Assembly (NCBI RefSeq): GCF_000708205.1
Contig: NW_014575553.1
Location: 65,876-129,875 of the forward strand
Length of the DNA: 64,000 nucleotides
DNA from: Mixia osmundae IAM 14324
Taxonomy: Eukaryota; Basidiomycota; Mixiomycetes; Mixiales; Mixiaceae
Direction: 5' to 3'
This document shows positions 30,097 to 39,751 of the stretch, in pieces (the stretch's first letter is position 1; every line of letters begins with the position of its first letter). The notes under the pieces were generated by a model, which saw only the letters and a list, made by a program, of their open reading frames with translations, had not been told where the DNA came from and did no database searches. Position numbers and translations under genes: made by a program.

Positions 30097-32197
30097 ATGG
30101 AGCCTCTCTGGACCCCTCGGGATCCGCAATCGACTGCGATGGATCGCTTTCGACGGTCCGTCAACGATCGTCATTCACTCTCGCTTGAGACGTACGAACA
30201 GCTCCACGGATGGTCGCTAGGCATCTCCAATTTCTGGCAGGACGTGTTTGACTTTACAGGCCTCATCTGCTCCGTCCCTGCGACGAAAGTGTACGAAGAG
30301 GATGTAGCTATGCAAGATATACCCGCCTGGTTTGTCGGCATGAAGCTCAATTGGGCAGAGAACATGCTGCGACACTGCGTCACGCTTGGCGACCGCGTCG
30401 CCGTGCATGAGCTCACCGAGGCAGCTGAGCCGGCAGACCATCTAGGCAAGCTCAAGCTGAGTGAGTCCAATCTGTGCGCCAGTGGACGCAGCCTCATATA
30501 TGCCAGAGTACGCTTCAAAGACGTATAGACAGCTTTATAGCGATGTCGCCCAGCTCGCTCTGGCGCTCAGAGCTCGCAACATCCAGGCCGGTGAGGCAGT
30601 ATGCTACTGTGGTCCGAATTGCTACACCACACTCGTCGCTGTTCTCGCCACTGCTGCCATCGGCGCGGTATGGTCAAGCGTGGCCAGCGACTTTGGCGTA
30701 GACGCGGTCTACTCCAGGTTAGTACAAGTCAAACCCAAGGTGCTCTTCTCGGTCGATGCGGTGCGCTACAATGGCAAATCTCATTCACAAGCCGACAAGC
30801 TTGCACGAGTCATCGAGAGGCTCCGCGAAGACGATGCTTGTCCAGCGCATCTCATCATCCATGACTACTTACCGGATGGAGAGAAAATCAACTTTGGCGC
30901 GCACTTCCAATCAGACGTACAGCAATACCGCTATGCCGATTTTGTCGCAGGTCATGGTTCGGCCAAGACGATTGAATTCTATCAAGCCGATTTTGACCAC
31001 CCATTATGGATCTTGTTCAGCTCAGGCACAACAGGGCTTCCCAAAGCCATCGTCCATAGGGCAGGGGGCATGCTCGTCCAGTCAGCTCGCGAGCTGCTCA
31101 TACAGGGTGACATGAAGCCAGACGACGTCTTCTTCTACTACTCGACTCCCGCCTGGATGATGATCAATTACCTGTGGGGCGGTCTCCTGGCAGGTGCGAC
31201 GTTAGTACTCTTCGATGGTTCACCTCTATATCATACACAGCTGCTCTGGCAAATGGCAGAGGAACTCAAGGTCACCATCTTTGGCACGTCCGCCAAATAT
31301 CTCGACGTCGTCTCGAAAACCTATACGCCGAAAGATCACCACGACTTGGGCAGCATACGCCAGCTGCACTCGACCGGCTCACCGCTTTCTGCTGGCCTAT
31401 TCGAATGGTCCTACACAGCGATCTCGAGCGATATGTGTCTGGCAAGCATATCTGGGGGCACGGATCTCTGCGGTCTTGCTGTCGGGCTCAACACTGCTCT
31501 GCCCGTCTATGCAGGCGAGATACAGTGTCGCAATCTGGGCATGGCGGTCGAGGTCTGGTCAGAGGGCGAACAGGCCGCCATCGGTCAGGAGGGCGAGCTC
31601 ATCTTCACAAAGCCATTCCCTTCGATGCCGCTTCGCTTTCAAGGCGACCTAAATTTCGAGCGCTACAGAGCAGCTTACTTCAGTCAATACCCGAATGTCT
31701 GGGCGCACGGCGATTATGTCGTCCTCACGCCCAGTCGATCTGGCAACGGAGGTGGGCTGATCATGCTGGGCAGATCAGATGCCGTTCTCAACCCAGGCGG
31801 CGTGCGCTTCGGCTCGAGCGAGCTCTATGATGCCTTGCAGGGCATTGTCGAGATCGTCGACGCCCTCGCAATTGGCCAGAAGATTGACAACGGCATGGAC
31901 GAGCGCGTGCTTCTCTTTGTCGAGCTACGCCAGGGCACACAACTTACCGATGCGCTACAGCGCACAGTCAAAACACAGATCAGGCAGAAGCGTTCACCGC
32001 GACATGTGCCTGCGCTACTTATCCAGGTCGAGCCTGACATGATACCTTACACGACCAACTCTAAGAAGTCAGAGATCCCGGTCAAAAAGATCATCAATGG
32101 CGCTCCTCTATCGTCCATCAATGCGAGCACGCTCCGCAATCCTGCATGCCTCGCATACTATAAGCAAGTTCGTGAGGATTTAGTAGGCTGCCACTAG
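30097..32197 (+). CDS. AACS: Acetoacetyl-CoA synthetase
   Basis: Model: join(30097..30460,30507..32197), 684 aa, one 46-base intron (GTGAGT...CCAG). N-terminus MEPLWTPRDPQSTAMDRFRR and LNWAENMLRH are typical of AACS rather than acetyl-CoA synthetase. The ANL core shows WILFSSGTTGLPKAIVHR (P-loop), YYSTPAWMMINYLWGGLLAG, SISGGTDLCG, AHGDYV, GRSDAVLNPGGVRFGSSE and the C-terminal TNSKKSEIPVKKIING containing the catalytic lysine. The enzyme activates acetoacetate with ATP and CoA in the cytosol, recycling ketone bodies or leucine breakdown products into sterol and fatty-acid synthesis. It is full length. It converges on the SR-rich gene with 47 bases between stops. Confidence 0.95.
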
Positions 32198-32244
32198 GGC
32201 GCATGTTGTTGTTCATCTATGTACAACAATCCGGTCAAGCCGAC

Positions 32245-35200
32245 TCAGTCTCTAATTGTTCCACATGGGCTGAGGCACCGGCTCTCAGCATTGCCTCCGA
32301 TATCGGTCAGAGTACGTACATGGTTTGACCGCGGTGCGACGCGCGCTGCTAAATTGGGTGCCGCGCGATGCATTGGCTGATACACAGGTGCGGGAGGCCG
32401 CGTACTCGGCGAACCTAAACGCTCCATCAGCGAGGCGTGCTCGTCTTGTCGTACGGATCTGGGTGAGGGACCGTTCGGCGGAGATGTGTGCGGAGCAATT
32501 CGGTTCGTCAGGTCAGCACGAGCGTAAATCTGAAGCTGCGGCACATTCTTTTGCACTGAGGGCTTAGCGCGTGGATCCAATGGCGTCTGCCCTGTTTGCT
32601 GAACGTGGCTGCGCACGCTGGGAGGCAGTAAATGTTGGGGGAGCGATGACATCGCCGCCAGACCGGTCCTTCCGACGTTATTGTAGGTCATATTCAAATT
32701 ACGGGGAATTGTTCGATACGCATGAGTCTTGCCTTGCGGCGGCCAACTCAGCAACATACCACTATGCGCAACGACAGCTCGCCCAGCGCTAGCATCAGTT
32801 GCATACAGCGCTGTGCACATCGTCGCTTTGGCGCCCTTGCTGAGCTTCATCGCCAGTGGCCTGTCAACCCCATCACCGCGGCAAAGAACGTTCCACATGA
32901 GCTTCTCGGTCATGTTAGAGGGTATGGCGTCGATCGTGATGGGGAAATATCGCTCCAGTAAGTCTGCCGGAAGCACCTTGCCATCATCTGGAATGATAGG
33001 CCTGAGCTCGTTGACGGCAGGCCATTTGAGAACAGAGCGACTCAGCGCGGTCAACTCGTTGTTAGACGTAGCCGATGCTGCGGATGTCTCTTTGACCTGA
33101 GCCTTTGCCGTTTGGGGAATGGGCTTGCTGGATAAGGGCGGCGGCGCCAATCTTGTTTGGATGGGCACGGGCGGCTCTTTGGGCATCATCGGTGCTGCCG
33201 GCGACGGTAGCATTGCAGCTGCTGAGGGCGCTACCGAGGGTGCGGACGTCGAAACGGGCGCAGATATTGGTACGGGAGGAAGAGCGCCCGAGATGGGTGC
33301 CGAAGCGTTTTGCCCAAGGAGACTCGGATCTGTCGCAGCCTTCGCCGGAATCACCGGCCAGACCGACGGAATTGTGGCTTGTACAGGTGCGACAGATGCA
33401 GAGGCAGCTTGCACAGGAGTGGTTGACGGAGGAGCGGCTTGCGCAGGAGCTGACGTACCCATAGACTTCTGAGCTGGCACGAAGCGGGCATCATTCGGCA
33501 TCTGTCGGCCGGGTCGATAGTCACGAGGCGAAGGCGAGCGTCTCCGCGGTGGTAGCGGTCTTCTGGGCGAAGGTGAGCGTCTACGAGGCGAGGGCGAACG
33601 CCTGCGAGGCGATATTGACCTACGCCGAGGCGATCTCGGTCGTCGATAAGGCGAAGGCGATCTTCTGCGAGGCGAACGTGACCGTCGGCGAGGAGATGGG
33701 TAAGGCGACAATGATCTGCGAGGCGAGCGCGATCGCTCACGGTCGCCAAACGGCCTGCGGCCTAAGGGCGATCTGTCGCGAAGCGAGCGAGCCGTCCGGG
33801 AAGAGCTGGGCGATAGGGAGCGATCATACCTTCCGGACGTATTGCGATGAATGGCAGCGTCCCGGGGCGGCGCAACCAGCGCTGCTGATTGGAATCGCTC
33901 GGCCTGCCGAACGGCTGGCATCGGCTCTTGCGTAGACGGCTTTGGACCTGGAGCCACGGGTGTCTGGGCGTTATGAGCCCTCTGGCTAGCTTGAGTGGTC
34001 ACTGAAGAGCTGTGAGGCGCCTGTGCAGGTCGTGCCTCTGCTTGCGCATTTTGAAGATCGGTCTCAATTTCCATGTCCATAGATTCGCCGCTATCAACAC
34101 TACGCCTGTCTGCGTTAGGAACCGTCACCGGCATCGCGCCAGCACTCAGACTCTGAGCGTTATTGACAGGAAAAGTGGATTGTCCTGCCTGAGCAGAAGC
34201 AGGACTGGCGGTGCGCCGAGATGTAGTGCGCTTCCGCTTGCTGATACTCGAGGCGTCAACGAAGATGACATCCTCTTCCTCTTCTGCTTTGATGAACTTG
34301 GGAATTACTTTGAGCAAGATCGTCTTGCTCTTGATGCGAGCCGGGGCAGACTTGCCGGAGTCGGCATTCTGTTTTCCAAGCGATTTCGAAGACGGGGTAA
34401 TAGTAGTCGTCTCCTGGTCATGAGCAGCAGGAGTGGTCTCTGGCGGAGTCGCTGTCCCCGCTCTTCCATCGCTGATTCTGGCCAGCAAGGGCAGAGGCGC
34501 AGGCGGAGGCGCTTCGGTAGCGCTTGCCGATGAGTTCAGCGGGATTTCAGAGGAGCTTGGCGTCGCTCGCCCGGGCGTGGCGTTACTGACCGGCGGAGAC
34601 GCTGGATGCGAGGGCGCTGCTGGCAGATAAGAAGGGGCAGCAACCCGTTGCTTCAATTGAGCGCGCAACGCCAGATAGCGCTCTTCCGATTTGCTACGTT
34701 GCGCTGGTACGTCAGCTGGTCGTATGTATGACTGTGGCAGCGGCTTGTCGACAATCTTTGGCGCCTTGGGCAAATTTATCAAGCGCTTCCTGAGCTCAGA
34801 GCGAGCAGCTCGACATTGTGTCATGTTCGTATGGAATTCGGCAGTAGCCGGCTGCGTAGCTGCCAGCGTACGAAGCTGCTCATCGAGGAGATAGATCATA
34901 TCGAGCAAGTCTGCGGGCTCACTAATTGTCTCCACCCTGTTGTGCCATTGCAGATCGCGCTCCTCGAGACGCTTGACGGATTCTCGCGGAAGACGATCCT
35001 CGAGCATGTTGAGTGATGTCATGGCGTTGTCAAGCTGCTGCACGAAAACGATGCGTGCAGTACCAGGCGCCGTCTCGCGGAGCGAGCCCACGAGCTCGAG
35101 TAGGCTCTGCTTGATGCGACTGATCTCGGCGGGTATGGCCTCGAGGGGTATTTTGAAGACCTGTCCATAGGCTTTGCGGATCTCTGTCGCGGCTTCGCAT

Positions 35201-35796
35201 CCTTCGGTGGTGGACCTTGCGACCGGAGGCAGCGTACGTGCCTGTTTGGCTTGAACGCTTTCTTTGAGCAGCCGAGCTGCTTCTGCCTTTTTGGCCTGAG
35301 TCAGACTACTCGTCTTCTTAGGCGTTGGTCGAGTGCCGACCGCCTTTGGGAGTGATCCTGACGCCGTCTGAGTGGGGATAGCTGCCGTAGCATTAGGGGC
35401 TGGCAGGTCCGCCTGCGTCAGCGCACCGAGTGGAGCTTCTGACGTGTCCGAGACTGGTGCAACAGGTTGTTCGGGCTCATTGATCGTCTGCATAACGCTG
35501 TCATTGGACGTTGGCACGGCAGGCACTGGACCGGCGGGGAGTGCGTTTGGAGGCGGGGCGGGCATAGTCCTGCTGTCCCGCTTGCGCTTGTCTGCCTTGG
35601 CTCTCCGGCGCATCCACAAGGCCTCGGCAGCCTGGACATGCACCTCTTCTGCATCGGGATGATACTGCACGATGGCAAGCTGCGCTGAATTGAGGAGCCG
35701 CAAGTTGGTCAAGTCAAAGTCCAGCGAGAGCTCATGGGCCGTCTCGAGCGTGATGTTTGTGTCCGCATCGCTGTGCGCCGGCCTGGAGTCTGGCAT
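32245..35796 (-). CDS. Large SR/RS-rich protein of unknown function
   Basis: Uninterrupted frame of 1183 codons, the longest single exon here. The first 80 residues look ordered (LSLDFDLTNLRLLNSAQLAI then EVHVQAAEALWMRRRAK), residues 230-340 are helical (KIPLEAIPAEISRIKQSLLE, LLDMIYLLDEQLRTLA), then long Ser/Pro/Ala-rich stretches. About residues 680-770 are an RS domain built of RRRSPSP/SPRR units. A C-terminal region (about 925-1070) contains LLERYFPITIDAIPSNMTEK and MWNVLCRGDG and could be a divergent RRM-like fold. RS domains point to a splicing or mRNP role, but I cannot assign a family. Ends 47 bases from the AACS stop. Confidence 0.7.
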   Translation of the reverse strand: MPDSRPAHSDADTNITLETAHELSLDFDLTNLRLLNSAQLAIVQYHPDAEEVHVQAAEALWMRRRAKADKRKRDSRTMPAPPPNALPAGPVPAVPTSNDSVMQTINEPEQPVAPVSDTSEAPLGALTQADLPAPNATAAIPTQTASGSLPKAVGTRPTPKKTSSLTQAKKAEAARLLKESVQAKQARTLPPVARSTTEGCEAATEIRKAYGQVFKIPLEAIPAEISRIKQSLLELVGSLRETAPGTARIVFVQQLDNAMTSLNMLEDRLPRESVKRLEERDLQWHNRVETISEPADLLDMIYLLDEQLRTLAATQPATAEFHTNMTQCRAARSELRKRLINLPKAPKIVDKPLPQSYIRPADVPAQRSKSEERYLALRAQLKQRVAAPSYLPAAPSHPASPPVSNATPGRATPSSSEIPLNSSASATEAPPPAPLPLLARISDGRAGTATPPETTPAAHDQETTTITPSSKSLGKQNADSGKSAPARIKSKTILLKVIPKFIKAEEEEDVIFVDASSISKRKRTTSRRTASPASAQAGQSTFPVNNAQSLSAGAMPVTVPNADRRSVDSGESMDMEIETDLQNAQAEARPAQAPHSSSVTTQASQRAHNAQTPVAPGPKPSTQEPMPAVRQAERFQSAALVAPPRDAAIHRNTSGRYDRSLSPSSSRTARSLRDRSPLGRRPFGDRERSRSPRRSLSPYPSPRRRSRSPRRRSPSPYRRPRSPRRRSISPRRRSPSPRRRSPSPRRPLPPRRRSPSPRDYRPGRQMPNDARFVPAQKSMGTSAPAQAAPPSTTPVQAASASVAPVQATIPSVWPVIPAKAATDPSLLGQNASAPISGALPPVPISAPVSTSAPSVAPSAAAMLPSPAAPMMPKEPPVPIQTRLAPPPLSSKPIPQTAKAQVKETSAASATSNNELTALSRSVLKWPAVNELRPIIPDDGKVLPADLLERYFPITIDAIPSNMTEKLMWNVLCRGDGVDRPLAMKLSKGAKATMCTALYATDASAGRAVVAHSGMLLSWPPQGKTHAYRTIPRNLNMTYNNVGRTGLAAMSSLPQHLLPPSVRSHVQQTGQTPLDPRAKPSVQKNVPQLQIYARADLTNRIAPHTSPPNGPSPRSVRQDEHASLMERLGSPSTRPPAPVYQPMHRAAPNLAARVAPRSNHVRTLTDIGGNAESRCLSPCGTIRD
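33510..33740. repeat. Degenerate tandem repeat coding the RS domain
   Basis: Imperfect tandem units of 24-30 bases built on GGCGAAGGCGAGCGTCT and CGAGGCGA variants. On the minus strand they translate to repeated RRRSPSPRR/SPRRRS blocks, about ten copies. Codon choice is repetitive, consistent with unequal crossover or slippage. Confidence 0.75.
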
Positions 35797-36001
35797 TGCC
35801 CTTGCTATGCCCGCTCAGCGAGCGAGCCCGTGTGCCTCACTCGAAGAGGCCTGCCTAGAAGCTAACGAGGCGGGAAACATGCGCGTGGCTGCCCCCTCAC
35901 GGTCGATCGCCGGATCAGCACTGTCCCGCTGATACCGCCGTATCATGTCATGCCCATAGTCTGCTCAACCCTTTCGCTACCGATCAAATTCCTCGACAGC
36001 A

Positions 36002-37712
36002 ATGCTTGTGATGATCTTGATTGCATTCGCGTCCTTTGCGCTGGCAACAGCTCGCTCAGTGGATCGCAACGCCGCAGGAGTGTCTGCGCTGACGTTCGAC
36101 GCCGGCGGTCCCTGTGCGAGGCCCCAGGACTCTGGCTTCCATTCACAGAGAGCGCCGAATCCATGCAGTCAACCTACAACTCGATGCGTTTGGTGACGGT
36201 ATCGCGCACAATATGAGCGTATCCATCGATCACTTTCACAATGATTCGATCTACGCGCCACATGTCAGTGGCCGCTTCCCACCGAGGTACTGGTTTGATG
36301 CCTCTTTCTACAAGGCTGATGGACCGATCTCTATGATGGCGAGACCGCTGTCAGCTCACGGCTACCTTATCTGAGGTCTGGCAACCTGCATACCCTTGCA
36401 AAGGCTACCGCTGGTATCGGTATTGTGTAAGAAAATTGCTATCACGGCACGAGCCAGCCCCAAGAGGATCTGTCGACAGCTATGGCCGATGCTGAGTACT
36501 TTAGTAGAGACCTGAAGCTGTCAAATATATCGAACGACGTTAGCTCGGCCAAGTCGAGACATATCCTCTATAGAGGCTCTTATGCAGGTGCATTAGTCGC
36601 ATTTGCGCGGATGCAATATTCAGACACAGCCTTTGGCGCAATCTCAAGCAGCGGATTCACGAAGTCAATCTATGATTATTGGCGCTACTACGAGCCAGTG
36701 CGCGCCCCAGCGCTTCAGCGCCGCAACAATGTGTTCAGGTTACTAAGTCGCTGATATCCATCATCGATCTTTTGCTGCAGCAAGGCTCGAAGAAGACCGT
36801 CAAAGCAATCAGAGTAACTGTTCAATCTTGCAGATCTATGGCATGCCAACGATTTGTCAAAGCATTCTCATGCGGTATTGGCGGCTGGCAAAGGGTCGTG
36901 TGGACGCCAGAGGATGACGATCCTTCATTTCACGAATACTGCAACAATATCACCAGCTCACATGGGCTCGTCAACGGCTCGACTGCGCTCATATAATGCC
37001 TCATGAGCAGATCAGGCTATATAAATTCGTCATTCTATGCAGATGAAAAGTTGGCGATGTTGACGGTCGCGGTGGCGAACTACGCCACTTGGGTCAATAT
37101 GTCACTCGTACAGACCTGTGTCTGAGATGGTTCGACGCTTGACGGGTGCTACTCGACCCACAACACGACAAAGCATCAGCTGCACGATCCATCACGGTCC
37201 GAATCACGCTCTCGGCCGTACCATTATTGCACGCGATGGGGCTCCTTCCAGGTATGCGCTTGCTAGCGCTGCAATCTCGGCTGACTGGGGACCCAGACTG
37301 GCTCCGGCGTGCCATCGACACAGCTATCGCTCAGTTCGCGGCTCATTGACCATGGATATACGTCCATCGTATGTAGAGAAGCATTCCCTGTTGGCAAGTA
37401 CAACAGAGTGCCTGCGAAGCCCCGAACAGATATCTACCTGCACGTTACGGCGGCTTCGACATCAGGTGTTCACGTCTAGCGAGCATCCACGGTGCATGGG
37501 ATCCCTGGCGCGAGACTACGCAGGCAGCGATCGAGGTGCCAAACCGGTTCGATACTGCTTCTCAGCCGTACAAATTCATATCCGGCGCGATTCATCACTT
37601 TGACGGATACGGCGTGCCAGCGAAGGAGAGCAACATCCTTCCTGGTCCCGTCGCTCAGGTACAGAGCGAGATAGTCGCCTTTGTCCAGGGCTGGCTAAGT
37701 GAGGCATCCTGA
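36002..37712 (+). pseudogene. Decayed S28 serine carboxypeptidase (prolyl-carboxypeptidase-like)
   Basis: Pieces of one secreted S28 peptidase lie in order on the + strand but in shifting frames: signal peptide MLVMILIAFASFALATA; after a probable intron SIDHFHNDSIYAPHVSGRFP and RYWFDASFY; LYDGETAVSSRLPYLRSGN to ATAGIGIV, then a TAA at 36427, then YHGTSQPQEDLSTAMADAEY; RGSYAGALVAFARM (nucleophile region, GxSYxG) and FGAISSSG; GIGGWQ...DDDPSFHEYC; and at the end HGAWDPWRETT (Asp) and AIHHFDGYG (His) running to a TGA at 37712. At least four frame changes plus the stop cannot be explained by splice sites. All three catalytic regions are still readable, so inactivation looks recent. The stop lies six bases from the opposing gene. 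Confidence 0.75.
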
Positions 37713-37718
37713 TGCAAT

Positions 37719-38347
37719 TCACTTTGTCGGTTGCGTCGTCTTTGTCTTTGGCCTGAACCAGCGTTTGATGAGCTTTGATCGTCCGACCAGATTGGCAAGA
37801 GGCGGCGAGAGCCAGAAGCAGGCCGCCAGCCTCACTGGCATGAGCAGCTGTGTCGACAACGTTTAGCGGTGGCATAGTAAGTGGGAGCCTTGCCCACCTT
37901 GACGATGAGATAGGCACCCGCGAGGTCTGTTGCGCCTCTGGAGAGCTGTCGCTTGCTGTCCTCATCAATTATGCTGTCATCTGCATAGCCAAAGAGGCCG
38001 TAACGCTTGGCTACCCGCTCAGATTTGGCTTGGGCATCCTGTGTCCATCTCTGGATCATCGAGACATCGGCCTGATCGTTATCTTGTCGCTGCCTTTCGA
38101 CGGTGGCGACCATCCTTTCGCCTAACCCGACACTCTGGAAGGCGTAGAAGAAGAGTCCGACGGGTAAGATGGCAGTCAGCTCGTGCAAGATGGCGAACGA
38201 GGCAAAGAGCGAGACTGGATCTGCATCGGGATGGCGTGCTCTCAGTCGTGCATAGTGTCTTCTCACGAACGAAGAATGTCCGTCGCTGCTCGAGACTGAG
38301 CTCTTCCTACGAGTCTGCTGCCTCAGATTGTTCAGAAAGATGCGCAT
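37719..38347 (-). CDS. Conserved fungal membrane protein, probably mitochondrial
   Basis: Model: complement(join(37719..37847,37898..38347)), 192 aa, one 50-base intron; splicing yields GAYLIVKLLMPVRLAACFWL. A basic head (MRIFLNNLRQQTRRKSS) is followed by YARLRARHPDADPVSLFASF, AILHELTAILPVGLFFYAFQ (membrane segment) and, near the end, a second hydrophobic segment and a basic tail (LIKRWFRPKTKTTQPTK). The S-F-x-x-LHE-x-TA-I-x-P and AYLIVK-x-L-x-P-x-R pattern is shared by a small uncharacterised family in fungi that I believe is mitochondrial; the role is unknown. An ATG 51 bases further upstream (38398) is an alternative start, 11 bases from the PSAT stop. Confidence 0.65.
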
Positions 38348-38408
38348 CCAAGGCTCGCAGCTGACAAGACACGTCAAGTCACGCGCGTGGCAGGCCATGC
38401 ATTCATCA

Positions 38409-39623
38409 TCATCGTTGCTCTCCGGCTTGAAAGTCCTGAAGGACACGCACCAGCTGATCGACAGCTTCGAGCGTGATGGCATTGTAGAGCGATGCTCGTA
38501 CGCCACCCACCGATCGATGGCCTTTGATCTGTTTGATGCCTGCCTGGCTGGCTGCAGATATCAATCTCGCTTCCACTTCGGGCCCTCCCTTGCACACAAA
38601 GACGACGTTCATCCTGCTCCTGATATTTTGTTGTACTCGTGGTATGTAGAAGCCCTTGCTGTCGTCAAGTACCTCGTAGACTCGCCGCGCTTTCTCCCTG
38701 TTCACTTTCTCTAATGTGGGTATGCCGCCCTGGTCGAGTAACGTCTTGAAGACGAGGCCGGCAACGTAGATGCTGAACATGGGAGGAGTGTTGTACAGGC
38801 TATCGTTGTCTGCCAGGTTCTTGTAGGCCATCATGGCAGGTATGATGGGTCCGCCCCGTCTTGCCGCTTCGTCTACGTCGACGAGGATATCCTTGCGCAC
38901 AAAGCCGACAGTCAGACCAGAAGGGCCTATATTCTTCTGAGCGCCAGCGTAGACGATGGCAAAGTTGTAGGACTCGAAATCGACGGATCTGCTGAGGATG
39001 TTGGACGACATGTCAGATACGAGGGGTGTCTGCTTCAGTCTGTCAGGTAAGCTCGGCGGTGGTATCTCTACACCGTTGACAGTCTCGTTGGCGCAGTAGT
39101 AGATCCAGGCCGGCTTCTCAGAGTAGTTCCATTGAGACTGATCGGGCAGGGCGCCAAAAGTCTTGCCATCCTGTGACAATGTCCTGCCGTCGACGACGAT
39201 ATTGATGTTGGCGCCGCCGAGTCGACGCGCTTCACCGGCTGCTTTGGCAGACCAGCTACCGCTGACGATGTAGTCGACTGTCGGTACGTCGCTTGTCGGG
39301 TGGCTGTGCTTGTACCAGGCGAGCATGTTGAGGAAAGTCATCGAAAATTGAGTCAATCCGCCGCCCTGCATGTACAAGATCTCGTATCGCTCTGGCAGAC
39401 CGAAGAGGGTTCTCAGGTCATGTTGGCTCTCTTTGACGAGATCGATAAAGGTCGAGGAACGATGGGATAGCTCTGTGATGCCAATGCCCGTGTTGGCGTA
39501 GTCTATCAAGCCTCGTGTGGCTTGTGCAAGGACCTGGGTGGGCAGTGAGCTCGGCCCTGCGCCCATGTTGATGGTATGACGGCGAGCGTCTGTGAGCATG
39601 CTCTCCATGGCTGCCTCTTCCAT
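38409..39623 (-). CDS. SER1: Phosphoserine aminotransferase
   Basis: Single exon, 404 aa. Class-V aminotransferase of the PSAT type: NMGAGPSSLPTQVLAQA, GIGITELSHRSSTFIDL, YEILYMQGGGLTQFSM, YCANETVNGVEI, LVSDMSSNILSRSVD, then VYAGAQKNIGPSGLTV with the lysine that binds PLP, and NTPPMFSIYVAGLV, C-terminal GHRSVGGVRASLYNAI. It converts 3-phosphohydroxypyruvate and glutamate to phosphoserine, the second step of serine synthesis in the cytosol. It is transcribed away from the phosphatidylserine synthase gene, which uses serine, across 128 bases. Full length; no oddity. Confidence 0.96.
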   Translation of the reverse strand: MEEAAMESMLTDARRHTINMGAGPSSLPTQVLAQATRGLIDYANTGIGITELSHRSSTFIDLVKESQHDLRTLFGLPERYEILYMQGGGLTQFSMTFLNMLAWYKHSHPTSDVPTVDYIVSGSWSAKAAGEARRLGGANINIVVDGRTLSQDGKTFGALPDQSQWNYSEKPAWIYYCANETVNGVEIPPPSLPDRLKQTPLVSDMSSNILSRSVDFESYNFAIVYAGAQKNIGPSGLTVGFVRKDILVDVDEAARRGGPIIPAMMAYKNLADNDSLYNTPPMFSIYVAGLVFKTLLDQGGIPTLEKVNREKARRVYEVLDDSKGFYIPRVQQNIRSRMNVVFVCKGGPEVEARLISAASQAGIKQIKGHRSVGGVRASLYNAITLEAVDQLVRVLQDFQAGEQR

Positions 39624-39751
39624 GACAAGGGTGCTTTTCGTCGGTCGCTTGCTCGGTCGCGTGATGACATTGCGCGACGGAAAGAACGAGGACAGCTTGG
39701 CGCTCGGACTGCTGCCACCCCCCCTCGCTGTCGAGCATAGACACTCATGGC
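39624..39751. promoter_or_regulatory. Divergent promoter, PSAT / phosphatidylserine synthase
   Basis: 128 bases between opposite start codons of a serine-making and a serine-using enzyme. No named motif is visible; co-regulation is an inference from arrangement. Confidence 0.4.
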
